In this document: piece after piece, positions 28,075 through 40,438 of the stretch
How positions within the stretch are numbered: the stretch's first letter is position 1
Layout: every line of letters starts with the position of its first letter
NCBI RefSeq assembly: GCF_963169125.1
Contig: NC_084799.1
Coordinates: 68,006,143 to 68,070,142, forward strand
Direction: 5' to 3'
From: Humulus lupulus
Taxonomy: Eukaryota; Streptophyta; Magnoliopsida; Rosales; Cannabaceae
Length of the DNA: 64,000 nucleotides
The notes under the pieces: model-generated
Told to the model about the DNA's origin: nothing
Database searches by the model: none
The model's input: only the letters and a program-made list of their open reading frames with translations
Made by a program: the position numbers and the translations under genes

Positions 28075-30618
28075 TGTAACGTCCCAAAATTACATAACAA
28101 GGCTTAGGGCCTTGATTAGGGGGCCGGGATGGCAATATGTGGACATATGTGTTTTATTGCTATATTAATTGTAATTACGTGGATTATGTGATAACATGAT
28201 TAAATGCGCATATTTAGGGATATTAAATATGCATGTGGGCCCGCTTCTTATTAGAAGGGCGATTTGGTAATTTGGCCCGTTGCGGGCATAAATGTGTATT
28301 TGTGTGCATATATGTGATATATGTGAGATACCACATTATTATGTGGGTTTATTTGGGTTACTCGGCACAAGGCGATCTTAGGGAGCAAGTTAGCGGGAAG
28401 TCACAATGGGATCCGGTACCCGACTCGGGGCGAGTCAAGGAGTATTTTGGGTATTAGATATTTAATTGGGTCATCGGGTTATGAAAATATATAATTGGAG
28501 ATATATTTGAAGTTTGGGAGTCTAGGAGGGAATGTTGGGGAAATTTACCATTTTGCCCTCGGGGACGTTTTTGGTACCCCGAGCTTTGAGATTAACTTAG
28601 GACACTTAAGTTAGAAAGCAAAAGACAAAAAGGTAGGAAACACTTGGAAGCTGCCTAAACCAACCCCCCTCCCTTTCTCTCTTTCCTTCTTTAAGCTTTC
28701 TTTGATTTCTTCATTGAAAACCAAGGGGATTTAGGCTAGGATCACTTGAATTGAAGCTATGGATTTGGGAACTAACTCAGTCGCAGCTTGGGGGATTTAA
28801 TCTTTATCAGAGGTAAGCTCTAAATTATTATTTCTAGCATTTAAATTCTAGAATTGTTGGTTTGTTTTAAAGTGTCTTTGAGCCTTTGAGTTTCAAAGAT
28901 TGAATTGGTGGTTTAGTGAGTTTTGGGACTAGTTTTCTATTGGGTTTTGTTGCTGGGAGCATATTAGAGTGTTTGTGATGATTGAATTATGTTTTGGGGT
29001 GAAATTTGGTATGGTTAGGATTGAATTTGGCTGCTGAAATGGAGGTTATTTCTGGGTTAGAAGGGCCAAGTCGCAACCTTGTTCTTGACAAGTTGCAACT
29101 TAGCTTAAACCAGGCGCCTTGGGAGGTCTCTGCTTGGGGGCCGCACCGCGACTTGATAGGCCAAGTCGCGGCCCGTGCCTCTGGACAGAGAGGAGAATGA
29201 GGCTGGACAAGGGGGCGCGCCGCGACCCATAGGGGGAAAGTCGCGGCCCGCCTGGGCAGTTTTGCCTTGGGAGTTTGTTTTCAAAATAAAACTTTTTCCT
29301 TAGGGCTCGGGATTGTTTCCACTGCCTGTTTTGGTGGAACCCGAAGCCCTAGAGGCTAGGACTTGGTCCGAAAGCCTTAGATCGCTCGATATTAATAGAA
29401 TCCTACTTTATGGTTGTGACTTAGGCTATCACTAAGGGCTCGAAACTAGGATCGTGCTCGAGGGTTGTTCTTATTTACACTTGCTTGGACCTAAGGTAAG
29501 AAAGCTGCACCCAGAACGTGTTGTGTGTGATTAGGGCTTGGCCCATTCATTATATGTTATTATGATTAGGGCTTCGCCCGTCTATTGTATTTGAATATGG
29601 TTAGGGCTTGGGCCCCTGGATTGGTTATGTTGGGCTATCGTTTTAAATGCTTGTTGATGAATGCTTAAGTGCTTATATTCATTGTATGAATTCTATGAGT
29701 AGGGCATGTGGCCCCGCTATATGAATATGCTTGGTATTATGAAAATGGTTATCCAATGGGATTATATGATTAACGTGAGTATGTGCTTAATTGTAAGGAT
29801 GTGCCTATCCACATCTGTTCCTTATAAGTAAGGTATGTAATCCTGGATCAGGGCTTGACTTATGAGTCAAGGACGGCAATAGCGCGTTGTGCGTTGGTCG
29901 AAAGGCATTGGCCTAAACTTGCAATGTACTATTATGTTGATCGACTCTAAGGTCAAAGGTGAACCACGGGGTTTTGGCTAGTGAGACAGAGCTAAGGGCG
30001 AGGCCCCAGGTGACTCTATGGTCGCGTAGCTAGGGCATAGGCCCGAGAGTTGGCTTAAAAGCCAACTGAATAGGGCGATGGCCCCAGATTGAACCAATGA
30101 TCATGTGATTGAACTTAGATGATATTGGCTATGAATTAATGTTATTGATTATTGTTGAATGGTTATTTTAAAGTTATATTTTCGGTTGTCACATGTTCTG
30201 TTTTCTTGTTGAGCCTCGGTTCATAGGTGTTTTGTGGTGCTGGTAAGGGAAAAGGAAAGCTTGACCAGCCATGAGTTGGAGAGCTTCGGTGGCGGCGTGT
30301 ACATATGTGGCTGTTCGATGATCACGGTCGGGGTTTATCTCAGAGGAACTGGGATTATAGCCTTGTTTTGCCGCTTAGGCCGACTGATGTAACTTTTGTT
30401 ATGTATTTACCATTTTTAACTGTTGAGTTGTAATATTTTGGGATCCCATGTTATATAACACTTTTGAAGTAAAAGTCAATGGTTATTTGACAAAAATTTT
30501 TAACCCTAACCCTTGTCACTAACCTTAGTTACACGTTTTAAGCCAAATGACCTGATCAACAGGTCTGACACAATTTTAAGTACACAGTGTAACGGTCCTC
30601 GATTAGGAGGACGTTATA
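28075..30618 (+). mobile_element. Solo LTR of the same Tekay-like family
   Basis: Begins TGTAACGTCCCAAAATTAC and ends GGACGTTATA, where the terminal CA has become TA. It is 2544 bases and colinear with both flanking LTRs of the host element but more diverged. GCCTG at 28070-28074 and 30619-30623 is a perfect 5-bp target duplication. It is therefore an independent insertion reduced to one LTR by recombination, not part of the host element. Confidence 0.92.
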
Positions 30619-30947
30619 GCCTGGCCCTTGACTGCTGCATGAATGATAAAGAGCATGCTTATTAGCATTGTTAACACTGGCAAGGATTAAAAGAACATGC
30701 TTATTAGCAATTTTATATGCAATTTTATACTTGTGTAAATGCTTGGATATGTATATGTGCATTATTATTTGATGATGGATATCAAGAAGTGCTTATTAGC
30801 ACCATGAATAAATATGTTGAGTGATGGCATGCTTATTAGCATTGCACTTGTTTATCTGTTTGATCTTGGACCGTCAGGCAGCAAGAGGTATAGTTTTTAC
30901 TTACCTAACGGTCGATTTGATCACTGTAGGGTGGATTGAGTAATAGT
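30619..30947 (+). other. Leader of the Tekay-like element, third part, with a repeated motif
   Basis: Leader sequence up to the gag start. GCTTATTAGCA recurs four times, near 30657, 30699, 30791 and 30831, within about 185 bases. Function unknown. Confidence 0.6.
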
Positions 30948-33900
30948 ATGAATCCTCGAAGGTTAGAGAAGTTGGCTAGCCAAGAGTTACAGGCCAGTGA
31001 AGGGAATGACCAGGGCCAGGCCCAATCACTAGCTCCAAAAAACTGGCAGCAGGTGCTTGCTGACATGCAAGCCAGATTAGAGAGGCAGGAATAAGAGATA
31101 CGCCTCTTGAGACAGCAATAGGTTCCAGCAGGGAACCCACAACCCACAATACTGGCAGTGACACAGTCGGAGGTACAACTAGTAGTGCAGTCCCAAGCAG
31201 GGGGAGATAGGTGGGTACCCCTGTATGAGAGGTTCAGGAAGCAACACCCTCCAGTCTTTGAGGGTGGCTTAGATCCATTGAAGGCTGAGCAGCGGATGAC
31301 CATGATAACGACCATCCTGGATTTTATGAGGGTAGGTGGTAGCAAGAGAGTGGCCTGCACCACTTATATGTTTCGGGAGGATGCCTGAATATGGTGGGAG
31401 GTGGTATCCCAGACCAAAGCAGTAACCACCATGGAATGGGAAGAGTTCAGAACCTTGTCAATGAGAAATACTACAATGACGCAGTTAAAGCTACGAAGGC
31501 TGAGGAATTCAACACGTTACTTCAGGGTAACATGACAGTGACTGATTACGCCCTGAAGTTTGACAAATTGGAAAAGTTTATCGAGGATCTGGTGCCCACT
31601 GATGGGACTAGAAGAGAAAGATTCCTTCAGGGGCTACAACCTATGATAGCCCGGGACGTTTGTATTACCTCTCTGACAGGATTGACTACCTAGGCACAGG
31701 CTATGGAGAAGGCGCTTACAACTGAGAGCGCAGAGAATAAGATCTGGCGTGACAATGTAGCCATAAAGGATTCTAGGAGGCTGAGACCTCCATTTACAGG
31801 TTTTGGTAGGGGCGGAGGCCCCAGTGATCAGAAGAGGAAGACTCCAGATATAGTTTCAGCTTCAGGGCTAGATAGGAGGCCACATGGCGTACAGATGGGC
31901 CGCCAGAGTGGCGGTGAGACCTGGAGAGCATTTCCAGAGTGTGCTTGGTGCAGGAGGTGCCACATTGGGGAATGTCGGGCAAAATCCTGCTTTGTTTGTG
32001 GTAGTATGGGGCATTTGAAGAAAGATTGCCCGAGAGCCAGAAAGGAGGAGTCGAAGAAAGTGGACAGCCTGACGCCAGCTCGGGTGTTCACCTTGACTCA
32101 GGCAGAGGTCGAGGTTAGTCCCTCAGTAGTTACAAGTCAGCTTTCTAGTGCTGGAACCTTCTATATTGTTTTGATTGATTCGGGTGTTACACACACTTTT
32201 GTTGCTAGTAGAATTATAGATGGATTATGTCCACCATGTGACTTCTATCCTATGGGGTTTGGTACTATGTTGCCTACTGGGGAGTTAGTGGTTTCCAGGA
32301 GATGGGTTAGATTACTACCAATTATAGTGGATGACAAGGAATTATCAATTGATTTGGTAGAATTGTTGATGACAGATTTTAATATAATTTTGGGTATGGA
32401 TTGGCTGGAGAAGTATGGGGCAACGATAGATTGCAAGAAGAAGATAGTAACATTTGACCCCGAGGGTGAGGACCCCTTTGTATTCGTTGACATTGTTCAT
32501 GGACCCCGTATACCTATGATATCAGTACTTAGAGCTAGAGATCTATTGCAGGGGGATGCATATGGTTCTTAGCTAGCATGGTGGATACCACTCAGGTCAT
32601 GCCAGTGGGACCAGAACAGACTCGATTAGTCTGTGAGTTTCTGGAAGTGTTTCCAGAGGATCTGCCAGGGTTACCTCCACATGGGGAAATTGAGTTTGTA
32701 ATTGAATTGGCGCCAGGGACAAAGCTAGTGTCTAGGGCACCTTATAGGATGGCTCTTGATAAGTTGAATGAACTAAAGGTTCAACCACAGAAGTTACTAG
32801 ACTTGGGCTTTATCAGGCCCAGTTTCTCGCCATGGGGTGCACCAGTTCTCTTTGTGAAGAAAAAGGACGGTTCCCTGAGGATGTGTTTCGACTAGAGAAC
32901 CAAACAAGTTGACTATCAAGAATCAGATATCCACTGCCAAGGATTGATGATTTGTTTGATCAGTTGCAGGGTAACCCAATATTCTCTAATATAGATCTTC
33001 GATCTGGTTATCACCAGTTGAGGATTAGGGAGGAGGATATATCGAAGACAACTTTTCGCACCAGGTACATGCATTATGAGTTTTTGGTGAAGTTGTTTGG
33101 ATTGACTAATGCCCCGACAACATTTATGGATTTAATGAATATGGTGTTCAAAGATTACCTGGACCAGTTTGTGATTGTCTTTATTGACGATATATTGATA
33201 TACTCTCGGATAGAGACAGAACACGAACAACACCTCAGATTGGTATTATAGAGATTGAGAGAACACATGTTGTATGCTAAGTTCAAGAAATGCGATTTTT
33301 GGTTGGCATAGGTGACTTTCTTAGGTCACATAGTCAGTAGGGATGGGATTAAGGTTGATCCAGCGAAGATCGAGGCGGTCAGAGATTGGCCAAGAACGAA
33401 GAACGCTTCAGAGATCAGGAGTTTCTTGGGATTGGCAGGGTATTACAGATGCTTTTTAGAGGGATTTTTCAAGATTGCGTCATCGCTGATAGAGTTAGCA
33501 CGCAAGAATCAGAAGTTTGTATGGTCATACAAGTGTGAAGACATCTTCCAGAGGCTCAAGAAGAGTTTGATCACCGCTCCAGTTTTGAGCCTTTCTATAG
33601 ATCGGGACAAGTTTGTAGTTTATTGTGATGCCTCAAGGTATGGTCTAGGTTATGTACTTATGCAGACAGGGAAGGCGATTGCCTATGAATCACGTTAGTT
33701 GAAGGAATATGAGCAGAGGTACCCTGCCCGTGATTTAGAACTTCCAGCAGTAGTTTTTGCACTAAAGGTGTGGCAGCACTACTTGTATGGTGAATAGTGT
33801 GAGATATACACTGACTATAAGAGTTTAAAATATTTTTTCACCCAGAAGGATTTGAACATGAGGCAAAGACGTTGGTTAGAGTTGGTAAAGGATTATGATT

Positions 33901-34087
33901 GTGAGATCCTCTATCACCCTAGGAAGGCTAACGTGGTAGCAAATGCCTTAAGCTAGAAGGGTCTGAGACAGTTATATAGTGCTAGACAGATATCTAGGGA
34001 GTTGGCTGATGATATGACAAGAGTATGAATTGAGTTAGTAGTGGGCCAGGTAGCCAACAACACCCTACAGTCTACTCTTTTGGAGAG
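30948..34087 (+). pseudogene. Tekay-like gag-pol: gag, protease, reverse transcriptase, RNase H
   Basis: The polyprotein starts at ATG 30948 (MNPRRLEKLASQ). Gag: capsid region with PVFEGGLDPLKAE (about 31250) and a zinc knuckle CFVCGSMGHLKKDC (about 31990). Protease: LIDSGVTHTFVA (about 32175), the retroviral-type D-S-G. Reverse transcriptase: [20 protein letters not shown] (about 32800), [10 protein letters not shown] and the catalytic box [11 protein letters not shown] (about 33180). RNase [14 protein letters not shown] (about 33620) through [13 protein letters not shown] dozen or more in-frame stops (for example near 31119, 31386, 31691, 32893, 33249, 33309, 33696, 33796) and a frame change just after 32893 inactivate it. 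The frame is then cut by the small LTR at 34088. Confidence 0.93.
34083..34087. repeat. Left 5-bp duplication (GAGAG) of the small solo LTR
   Basis: GAGAG here and at 34669-34673 flank the insertion. Removing the insert and one copy restores a continuous pol reading frame across the site. Confidence 0.9.
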
Positions 34088-34668
34088 TGTTGACCCTAGT
34101 TTTGGTCAACGACACGGAGTCTAGAAAACGACCGAAAATAATATAGAGCTTGAGAAAATGATCTAATGGAAAATAAAGGACACAGAGAATTATAGTGGTT
34201 CGGCCCCAGTGATTGGTAATAACCTACGTCCACTTGATACTATTATTAGTATTGAGCCCCAAAGGTGTGATCAAAGAACTAGAGTTCCTGAGTTTCACAG
34301 ACCTTAGAAGAAGAAAACAATACAAACGATGGATAATAGTAATACAATTCTGAAAAAGAGAAAAAAGATCGATCCCATTCCTTGAGCTATTTCTTGTGTA
34401 TTTATAGGCTTAAGAAGGGTTACATGAATTAGGAAATAATATCTATCCTTAATAAATGGATCTGCAGGTCATAATGAAGAGATATTCTCGGATATCATCA
34501 CAACTGTACAGATCTTTACATAAATGAACGGAGTATACGACCAGTCTGGTTGTATATAATACTTGATCTTTTCATGTGGAAATAATGCTGGTCGATAGGC
34601 GAGCAATATCTCTGCCATGTGTTGAGAATCCTTGCCACGTCATCAACAACTGTTTTTTTGGATAAATA
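34088..34668 (-). mobile_element. Small solo LTR (581 bp) inserted in pol
   Basis: Plus-strand start TGTTGACCCTAG; the reverse complement begins TATTTATCCAAA and is colinear with the copy at 44746-45341, including the CCTATAAATA TATA-like box, the GAAATAGCTCA segment, AACTCTAGTTCTTTGATCAC and the final AGGGTCAACA. The orientation is minus relative to that copy. Flanked by GAGAG. The 5' TG of the LTR has mutated to TA in this copy. Confidence 0.9.
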
Positions 34669-34673
34669 GAGAG

Positions 34674-36089
34674 GATCAAGGAGAAACAGTTAGATGACCC
34701 ACAGTTGGGGCAGATTAGAGGGGACGTTCTGGCTAGAATAGCTAAGGACTATACAGTGTCAAGCAATGGCTTGTTGAGATACAAGGATCGGATCTGCGTT
34801 CTGATGGACACCGTGATCAGATGGGAGATTCTGGATGAATCTCATACTACCCCTTATTCTCTACATTCGGGCACCACGAAGATGTACCAATATCTGAGAG
34901 TTCTATATTGGTGGCCTGGGATGAAGAGGGATGTGACTGAGTATGTGGCAAGGTGCCTTACCTGTCAGTAGGTCAAGGCTGAACATCAGAGGCCGCCAGG
35001 GCTATTACAGCCTATGGATATTCCAGAGTGGAAGTGGGAAAACATCACGATGGATTTCATGGTAGGATTGCCCATGCCAGTGGGCCAGCATGATTCTATT
35101 TGGGTCATCTTGGATCGGTATACGAAATCAGCTCATTTTCTACCAATAAGGACGAATTACACTGTTGACCAGTATGTAGATCTCTATGTGAGGGAGATAG
35201 TTCGCCTTCATGGGACTCCGAGGTTTATCGTGTCTGATAGGGACCCTATCTTTCCTTCCAAGTTTTGGGGAAGTTTGCAGAGGGCGATGGGTACACAGTT
35301 GAAGTTCAGTAAAGCTTATCATCCTCAGACCGATGGTCAGTTTGAGAGGACTATCCAGATATTGGAGGACATGCTGAGAGCATGTGTGTTGGACTTTGAA
35401 GGGTCCTGGAGTAAATATTTTTCCTTGATAGAGTTTTCCTATAACAACAACTACCAGTCTACCATTGGGGTGGCACCTTATGAGATGTTGTATGGTAGGA
35501 AGTGCAGATCACCCATTCATTGGGATGAGATGGGTGAGAAGAAATATTTGGGTCTTAATGCAGTTTAGAGGACCACTGAGGCTATCAAGAAGATTAGAGC
35601 TCGGATGCTCGCGTCTCAAAGTAGACAGAAGAGTTATTCAGACCTAAGGCAGAGGAACATAGAGTTCCAAGTGGGAGATTATTTCTTCCTTAGGGTTTCA
35701 CCTCTGAGAGGGGTGAGGAGGTTCGCGAAGAAGGGCAAGCTAAGCCCTAGGTTTGTGGGACTATTTAAGATCTTGGAGAGGATCAGGCAGGTGGCCTATA
35801 GGTTGGTCTTACCCCTACACTGTCTAGTGTGCATAATGTATTCCATATTTCCATGTTGAGGAAGTATGTGTCAGATGGAACTCATGTACTGAGTTATGAG
35901 GATTTGGAACTGGAGGCAAACTTATCCTATGAAGAGCAGCCAGTTCAAATTTTAGACAGGAAGGACAAGGTCCTGAGGAACAAGACTATACCTTTAGTTA
36001 AGGTATTATGGAGGAACAGTAAGGTCGAGGAAGCGACCTGGGAGCTGGAGGCAGATATGCAGACTCAATATCCCAAGCTATTCAGGTAA
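34674..36089 (+). pseudogene. Tekay-like pol: integrase and chromodomain-like C-terminus
   Basis: Integrase inserts the cDNA into chromatin. A zinc-binding HHCC region (HTTPYSLHSG ... CLTCQ, about 34845-34970) is followed by the catalytic core with MDFMVGLPM (first Asp, about 35050), IVSDRDPIF (second Asp, about 35230) and TDGQFERTIQ (Glu, about 35330). A GPY/F-like region KLSPRFVGLFKIL comes next, and then a chromodomain-like tail, LVKVLWRNSKVEEATWELE, ending at TAA 36087-36089. Stops near 34970 and 35566 and a frame change near 35830 break it. The tail is what assigns it to chromoviruses. Confidence 0.92.
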
Positions 36090-36112
36090 AATTTCGAGGA
36101 CGAAATTTCTGT

Positions 36113-36122
36113 AAGGAGGGGA
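36113..36122 (+). other. Polypurine tract
   Basis: AAGGAGGGGA lies just before the 3' LTR, preceded by TTTCGAGGACGAAATTTCT, a sequence typical of this lineage. It primes plus-strand DNA synthesis. Confidence 0.85.
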
Positions 36123-36126
36123 TAGT

Positions 36127-38641
36127 TGTAACATCCCAAAATTACCTAATAAGACTTAGGGCCTTGATTAGGGGGCTAGGATGGCAATATATGGAGTTAT
36201 ATGTTTATTTGATATATTTGATTGTGATTATGTGAGTTATATGATAATATAACTAGTGGTGCATGTTTAGGGGTATTAAATATGCATGTGGGCCTGTTTC
36301 TTATTAGAAGGGCAACTTTCATAATTTGGCCCGTTATGGGCATAATTGTATATATATGTGCATATATGTGATATATGTGTGAGACCACATTATTATGAAG
36401 GTTTATTTAAGTTACTCGACACAAGACAATCCTAGGGAGCAAGTTAGCGGGAAAGTCACAACGGGACCCAATATCCGACTTGGGGCAAGTCAAGGGGTAT
36501 TTTGGGTATTTGGCATTTAATTGGGTTATTGGGTAATGTGATTGAATAATTGGGGATATATTTGGAGTTAGTGAGTTTAGGAGGGAATACTTGGGAATTT
36601 GACCATTTTTTCCCTCGGGGACATTTCTAGTACCCTGGGCCTCGGGATTAGCTTAAGTTACTTAAGCCTTAAGGAAAACAAAAAACAGAACACACAAACA
36701 CTTCTAGCAGCTCACCAACCAACTCTTTCTCTCTCCCTCTCTCTCTCTCTCAACTCTTCTAGGGGAATTCTTTGTGAATTAAAGGGAAAATTTGTTGGCT
36801 GAAGCTTGAGAGATTGAAGGCTTAAGTTTGGGAGTGGATTAGCTACAGTTGGGGAGACTTAAACCAAAGTTGAGGTAAGATTTGGACCTTGATTTCCATT
36901 GATTGTTAGGCTTAGTTTGGCTGTTCTTGAAGAGTTCTTGACCTTTATAGCTCAAGATTTGATTTGGTATTTTGATGAGTTTTATAACTAGATTTTTGTT
37001 GGGTTTTGCTGCTGGGAAGATGTTAGAACTGTTGTGGTGATTGAATTCTTGTTTTGGGGTGAAATTGGGTTAGTTTGGGTTGAATTTGGCTATTGGAAAA
37101 TGAGGAAAATATGGGTTCACAGGGCCAAGGCTTGGCTCTGTTCTTGAGGGGTCGTGACTCAGTTGAACCCAGGGCCCTAAGAGGCCTTTGTCTGGGAAGC
37201 GCACCACGACCCTCTTGGGCAAGTCGTTGCCTGCATCCCTTTGATAGAGGGAGAGGGCCTCGGATTAGAGGGGTGCGTTGCAACCCTCAAGGGCAGGTCG
37301 CGGCCTGCCTAGACAGTTTTGACCTTGGGGAGTTTTTAATGAAGAGAACCTTTTCCTTAGGTCTCGGGATCGATTCCACTACCCGGTTTAGTGGAATTCA
37401 ATGCCCCGAAGGCTAGGACTCGGTCCAAAAGCCTTTATTTTCTTGTTATTGATGGAATCCTATATTATGGTTGTGACTACGTTATCACTAGGGGCTCGGA
37501 ACCGGGATTGTGCTCGAGGGTCGTCCTTATTTTACGCTATACTCGGACTTGAGGTAAGAAAACTGCACCCAATACGTGTTAATTATGATTAGGGCTTGGG
37601 CCCCTGAGAAAGTTTATGTTTAAGCTATTGTTTCACATGTTGATTGATCCTAATTGAATATTCTATACTTGCTTAAGTGTTTCATGTTTGTTGCATAGAT
37701 TCTGTGGTTAGGGCCTGAGGCCTTGTTAAATAGGTATGATTAGTATTATGAGTACGATTACTCAATGGTGTTATGTGATTAACATGCATGCGTACTCGTT
37801 TTGTTGGGACATGCCTATTCATATATGCATCTGTTTTGAAGTTTGAATACCTAGATCAGGGCTTGACTTATTAGTCAAGAACGGCAAAAGCGCGATGCGC
37901 GCTGGTCGAAAGGCTTAGGCCTAAATCAATAATGTACTATTATGTTGGCTGACCCTATGGTCGTTGGAAAACCAAAGGTGTTGGGCTAGCTCTATGGCTA
38001 GTTACTCCGAGCTAAGGGCGAGGACCCTAGGTGACTCTATGGTCACATAGCTAGGGCATAGGCCTCGGGGTTGGCTGTATGGTCAACTGTTCAGGTTAGC
38101 GGCCCCGAATTGGTCCAATGACCATTTGTTTGTAACATAATGACCATACGTGTAGGTTTTTATTGCTGGACATGGTTGATAAGTATCTGGAAAAGTATTT
38201 TTTGTTTATGCACATGTAGAGTTTTTTGCTGAGCCTTGGCTCACGGGTGCTTTGTTGTACATGTAAGGGGAAGGGAAAGCTTGACCAGTCATGAGTTGGA
38301 GAGCTTCGGTGGCGGTGTGTACATATGCAGCTGCTCGACCACCATGGCCAAGGATATCTCAGAGGAACTAGGGTTGTAGCCCTATTTTTGCTTCTTAGGT
38401 CAGCTAGATGTAATTTTTGATACACCTACACTTCTTTAAGAATTTGGTTGTAATATTTTGGGATCCCACGAACGTATGAAACTTTTTAAATAAAAGTCAA
38501 CAGTTCCTTTGACCAAAAATCTTTAACCCTAACCCTTGACATTAACCATAGTTACACGTTTTAAGCCAAATGACTTGATTAGCAAGTCTGACACAATTGA
38601 AAGTACATAGTGTAACAAAACTGGATTAGGAGGACGTTACA
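36127..38641 (+). repeat. 3' LTR of the Tekay-like element
   Basis: 2515 bases, begins TGTAACATCC and ends GGACGTTACA. Colinear with the 5' LTR. Short open frames inside it have counterparts in the 5' LTR and are not genes. Confidence 0.93.
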
Positions 38642-38646
38642 ATATG
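38642..38646. repeat. 5-bp target duplication of the Tekay-like element (right)
   Basis: ATATG, identical to 23007-23011. Confidence 0.9.
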
Positions 38647-39926
38647 TCACCCCATTTACTATTCTAATACTTTCATAAGAAGTGCTTCCTTTGACAAAAT
38701 TTAGCAACATTCTCAAATAGAAGCGTTCTCCAGTCGAAGGATGTGCGAAGTAATTTCTTCCAATTGCTGATCCATTTTTCTCCAATCCATGTTTTCTCCT
38801 TTGAATTCCAAACCCAACTTATAGGGAAATTCGAATAAGTTAGCTCTCGTGCATCATCATAATTATTGTTTGCCTTCAACCATTGAGTGAACTTTGTTTT
38901 TTCTATTCCAGGTATGCAAACAACATTTTCATCACATTTGTTTTCTTAGAATATTATTGTGTGCTCTCCAAGTAAATGGAATGGTAATCTTTCAACTGCC
39001 GGTTGTCTGTAATGTATGTCAAATTGGAATATTCTCCAGCAAGCTACAGTTGTCGAGATATATCTGCAATCCAAATATGTTTTTACCTCATCTATTTCTT
39101 TGGCAGTGTCAATAGATTCCATTGTTGTAGTAGTTCTGTCAGACCCTTTATGAACATATTTTAATAGGTATTTGACTGATCTAGAGTAATTGCAAACCTT
39201 GACATTAATATGTGCATCATATTTGACAATCAAATTCCTGTGATAAGGGACTACATATTGATTATCTAAAATGACACATTTCTTTTCGACATGAATACTT
39301 GTATTTCTCCTTTTGTAGACTGGAAAGCCATCTGTGTCGATGGTTGTTTGATCATTGAATTTTTTTGGAAAATGTTTTGTGCACCTGTCTTGCATCATAC
39401 ATGGAGAGTTTGAATTGAGTTTTCCACAAGGTCCATGAATCATTAATATATTGACAACATTATAACCATTAGGATCAACATTTAAGTCTGGGATTTCCGC
39501 GCTTATCATATTATCAATATGGTATGCTGAAGAATTTTTCAATGTCGAATGCAAGAAAAGTAGTATGTGTGCATGAGGTAGTCTTCTTTTTTGGAACTCA
39601 ATTGTGTATATACCTGCGACAACATGGATAAAAACTTAAAATTTAGAAATTTTGGTGGGAATTGTGAAATTGTTGTTGCTAAAAACATTTTTCATAAACA
39701 ATTGAGTTGAGTTTGTTGTGGATACAAATGTGAAATTAACTTACATGCAATTATCTTTCCAAACGGTTGTTCATTTTTTAGATCGTGCATTAGTTGGAAT
39801 AGCTTTATCTCAAATACTCTGCATATGATATCAACCTGATTGTTATCGTCTTTTTGACATATTAAATGGATCATGTCATTTATTTTTGGTCACTTTGGGT
39901 TGCAAGTGAAAGTAAGATATAAATCA

Positions 39927-39934
39927 GGATATCC
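39927..39934. repeat. 8-bp target duplication of the hAT-like MITE (left)
   Basis: GGATATCC, repeated exactly at 40431-40438. The octamer is itself palindromic. Deleting the element plus one copy restores the Rep frame WAGYPDLYL. Confidence 0.9.
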
Positions 39935-40430
39935 TAGGGGTGAACATTTGACCAAAAAAACCCGCAAACCCACCTGACCCGCAATTCGAAAACCTTGCAA
40001 AACCCGTCAAATTCGGGTGAAATCCGGTCCGAACCCGACATGGTTTGGGTTACACTTGAACCCTTACATAATTAAAAAAAAATTAATTTTCGAAAACATT
40101 AATGCTTTTTTAAAAAAAATATTACTAATGCCCAATTTGTAAAAAATCAACATTACCAAGCTAACAACAAAGTTAAAAAACATGTGAAAAGTAAAAAAAA
40201 TTAAAAAAGTGTCAAAAAAATGGTATTTTTGAATTTTTTTTTACCAAGGCCCATTTTCAGCCCAAAGCCCATTTTTTGAGCAATCCCACCCGAAACTCGA
40301 CCAAACCCAAAACCCGAAATCATCCCAAAACCCAAAAATTTCGGACCGGATTCGGTACCACTTTCCTCCATCCAAAACCCGCAAAACCCGAACTCGATGC
40401 ACCAGAAAACCCGACTCGTGTGCACCCCTA
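39935..40430. mobile_element. hAT-like MITE (496 bp) within the Helitron Rep
   Basis: Ends are TAGGGGTGAACA and, on the right, TGTGCACCCCTA, giving ~12-bp inverted repeats. The 8-bp target duplication is diagnostic of hAT elements. The interior has many AACCCG/AAACCCG-type units near both ends, in opposite orientations of the G-rich partner, around an AT-rich core. It is non-coding: an apparent frame through it is the Rep frame running into the insert. Confidence 0.88.
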
Positions 40431-40438
40431 GGATATCC
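40431..40438. repeat. 8-bp target duplication of the hAT-like MITE (right)
   Basis: GGATATCC, identical to 39927-39934. Confidence 0.9.

Larger units (their letters stand above)
23012..38641 (+). mobile_element. Ty3/gypsy LTR retrotransposon, Tekay/Del-like chromovirus, 15.6 kb with nested inserts
   Basis: Two ~2.5-kb LTRs begin TGTAAC and end ACGTTACA and flank an initiator-Met tRNA primer site, gag-pol and a polypurine tract. ATATG duplications flank the whole. The C-terminal chromodomain-like region and the sequence TTTCGAGGACGAAATTTCT before the polypurine tract point to the Tekay/Del chromovirus lineage. Three further elements sit inside it. It interrupts the Helitron Rep-helicase gene. 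Confidence 0.93.
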
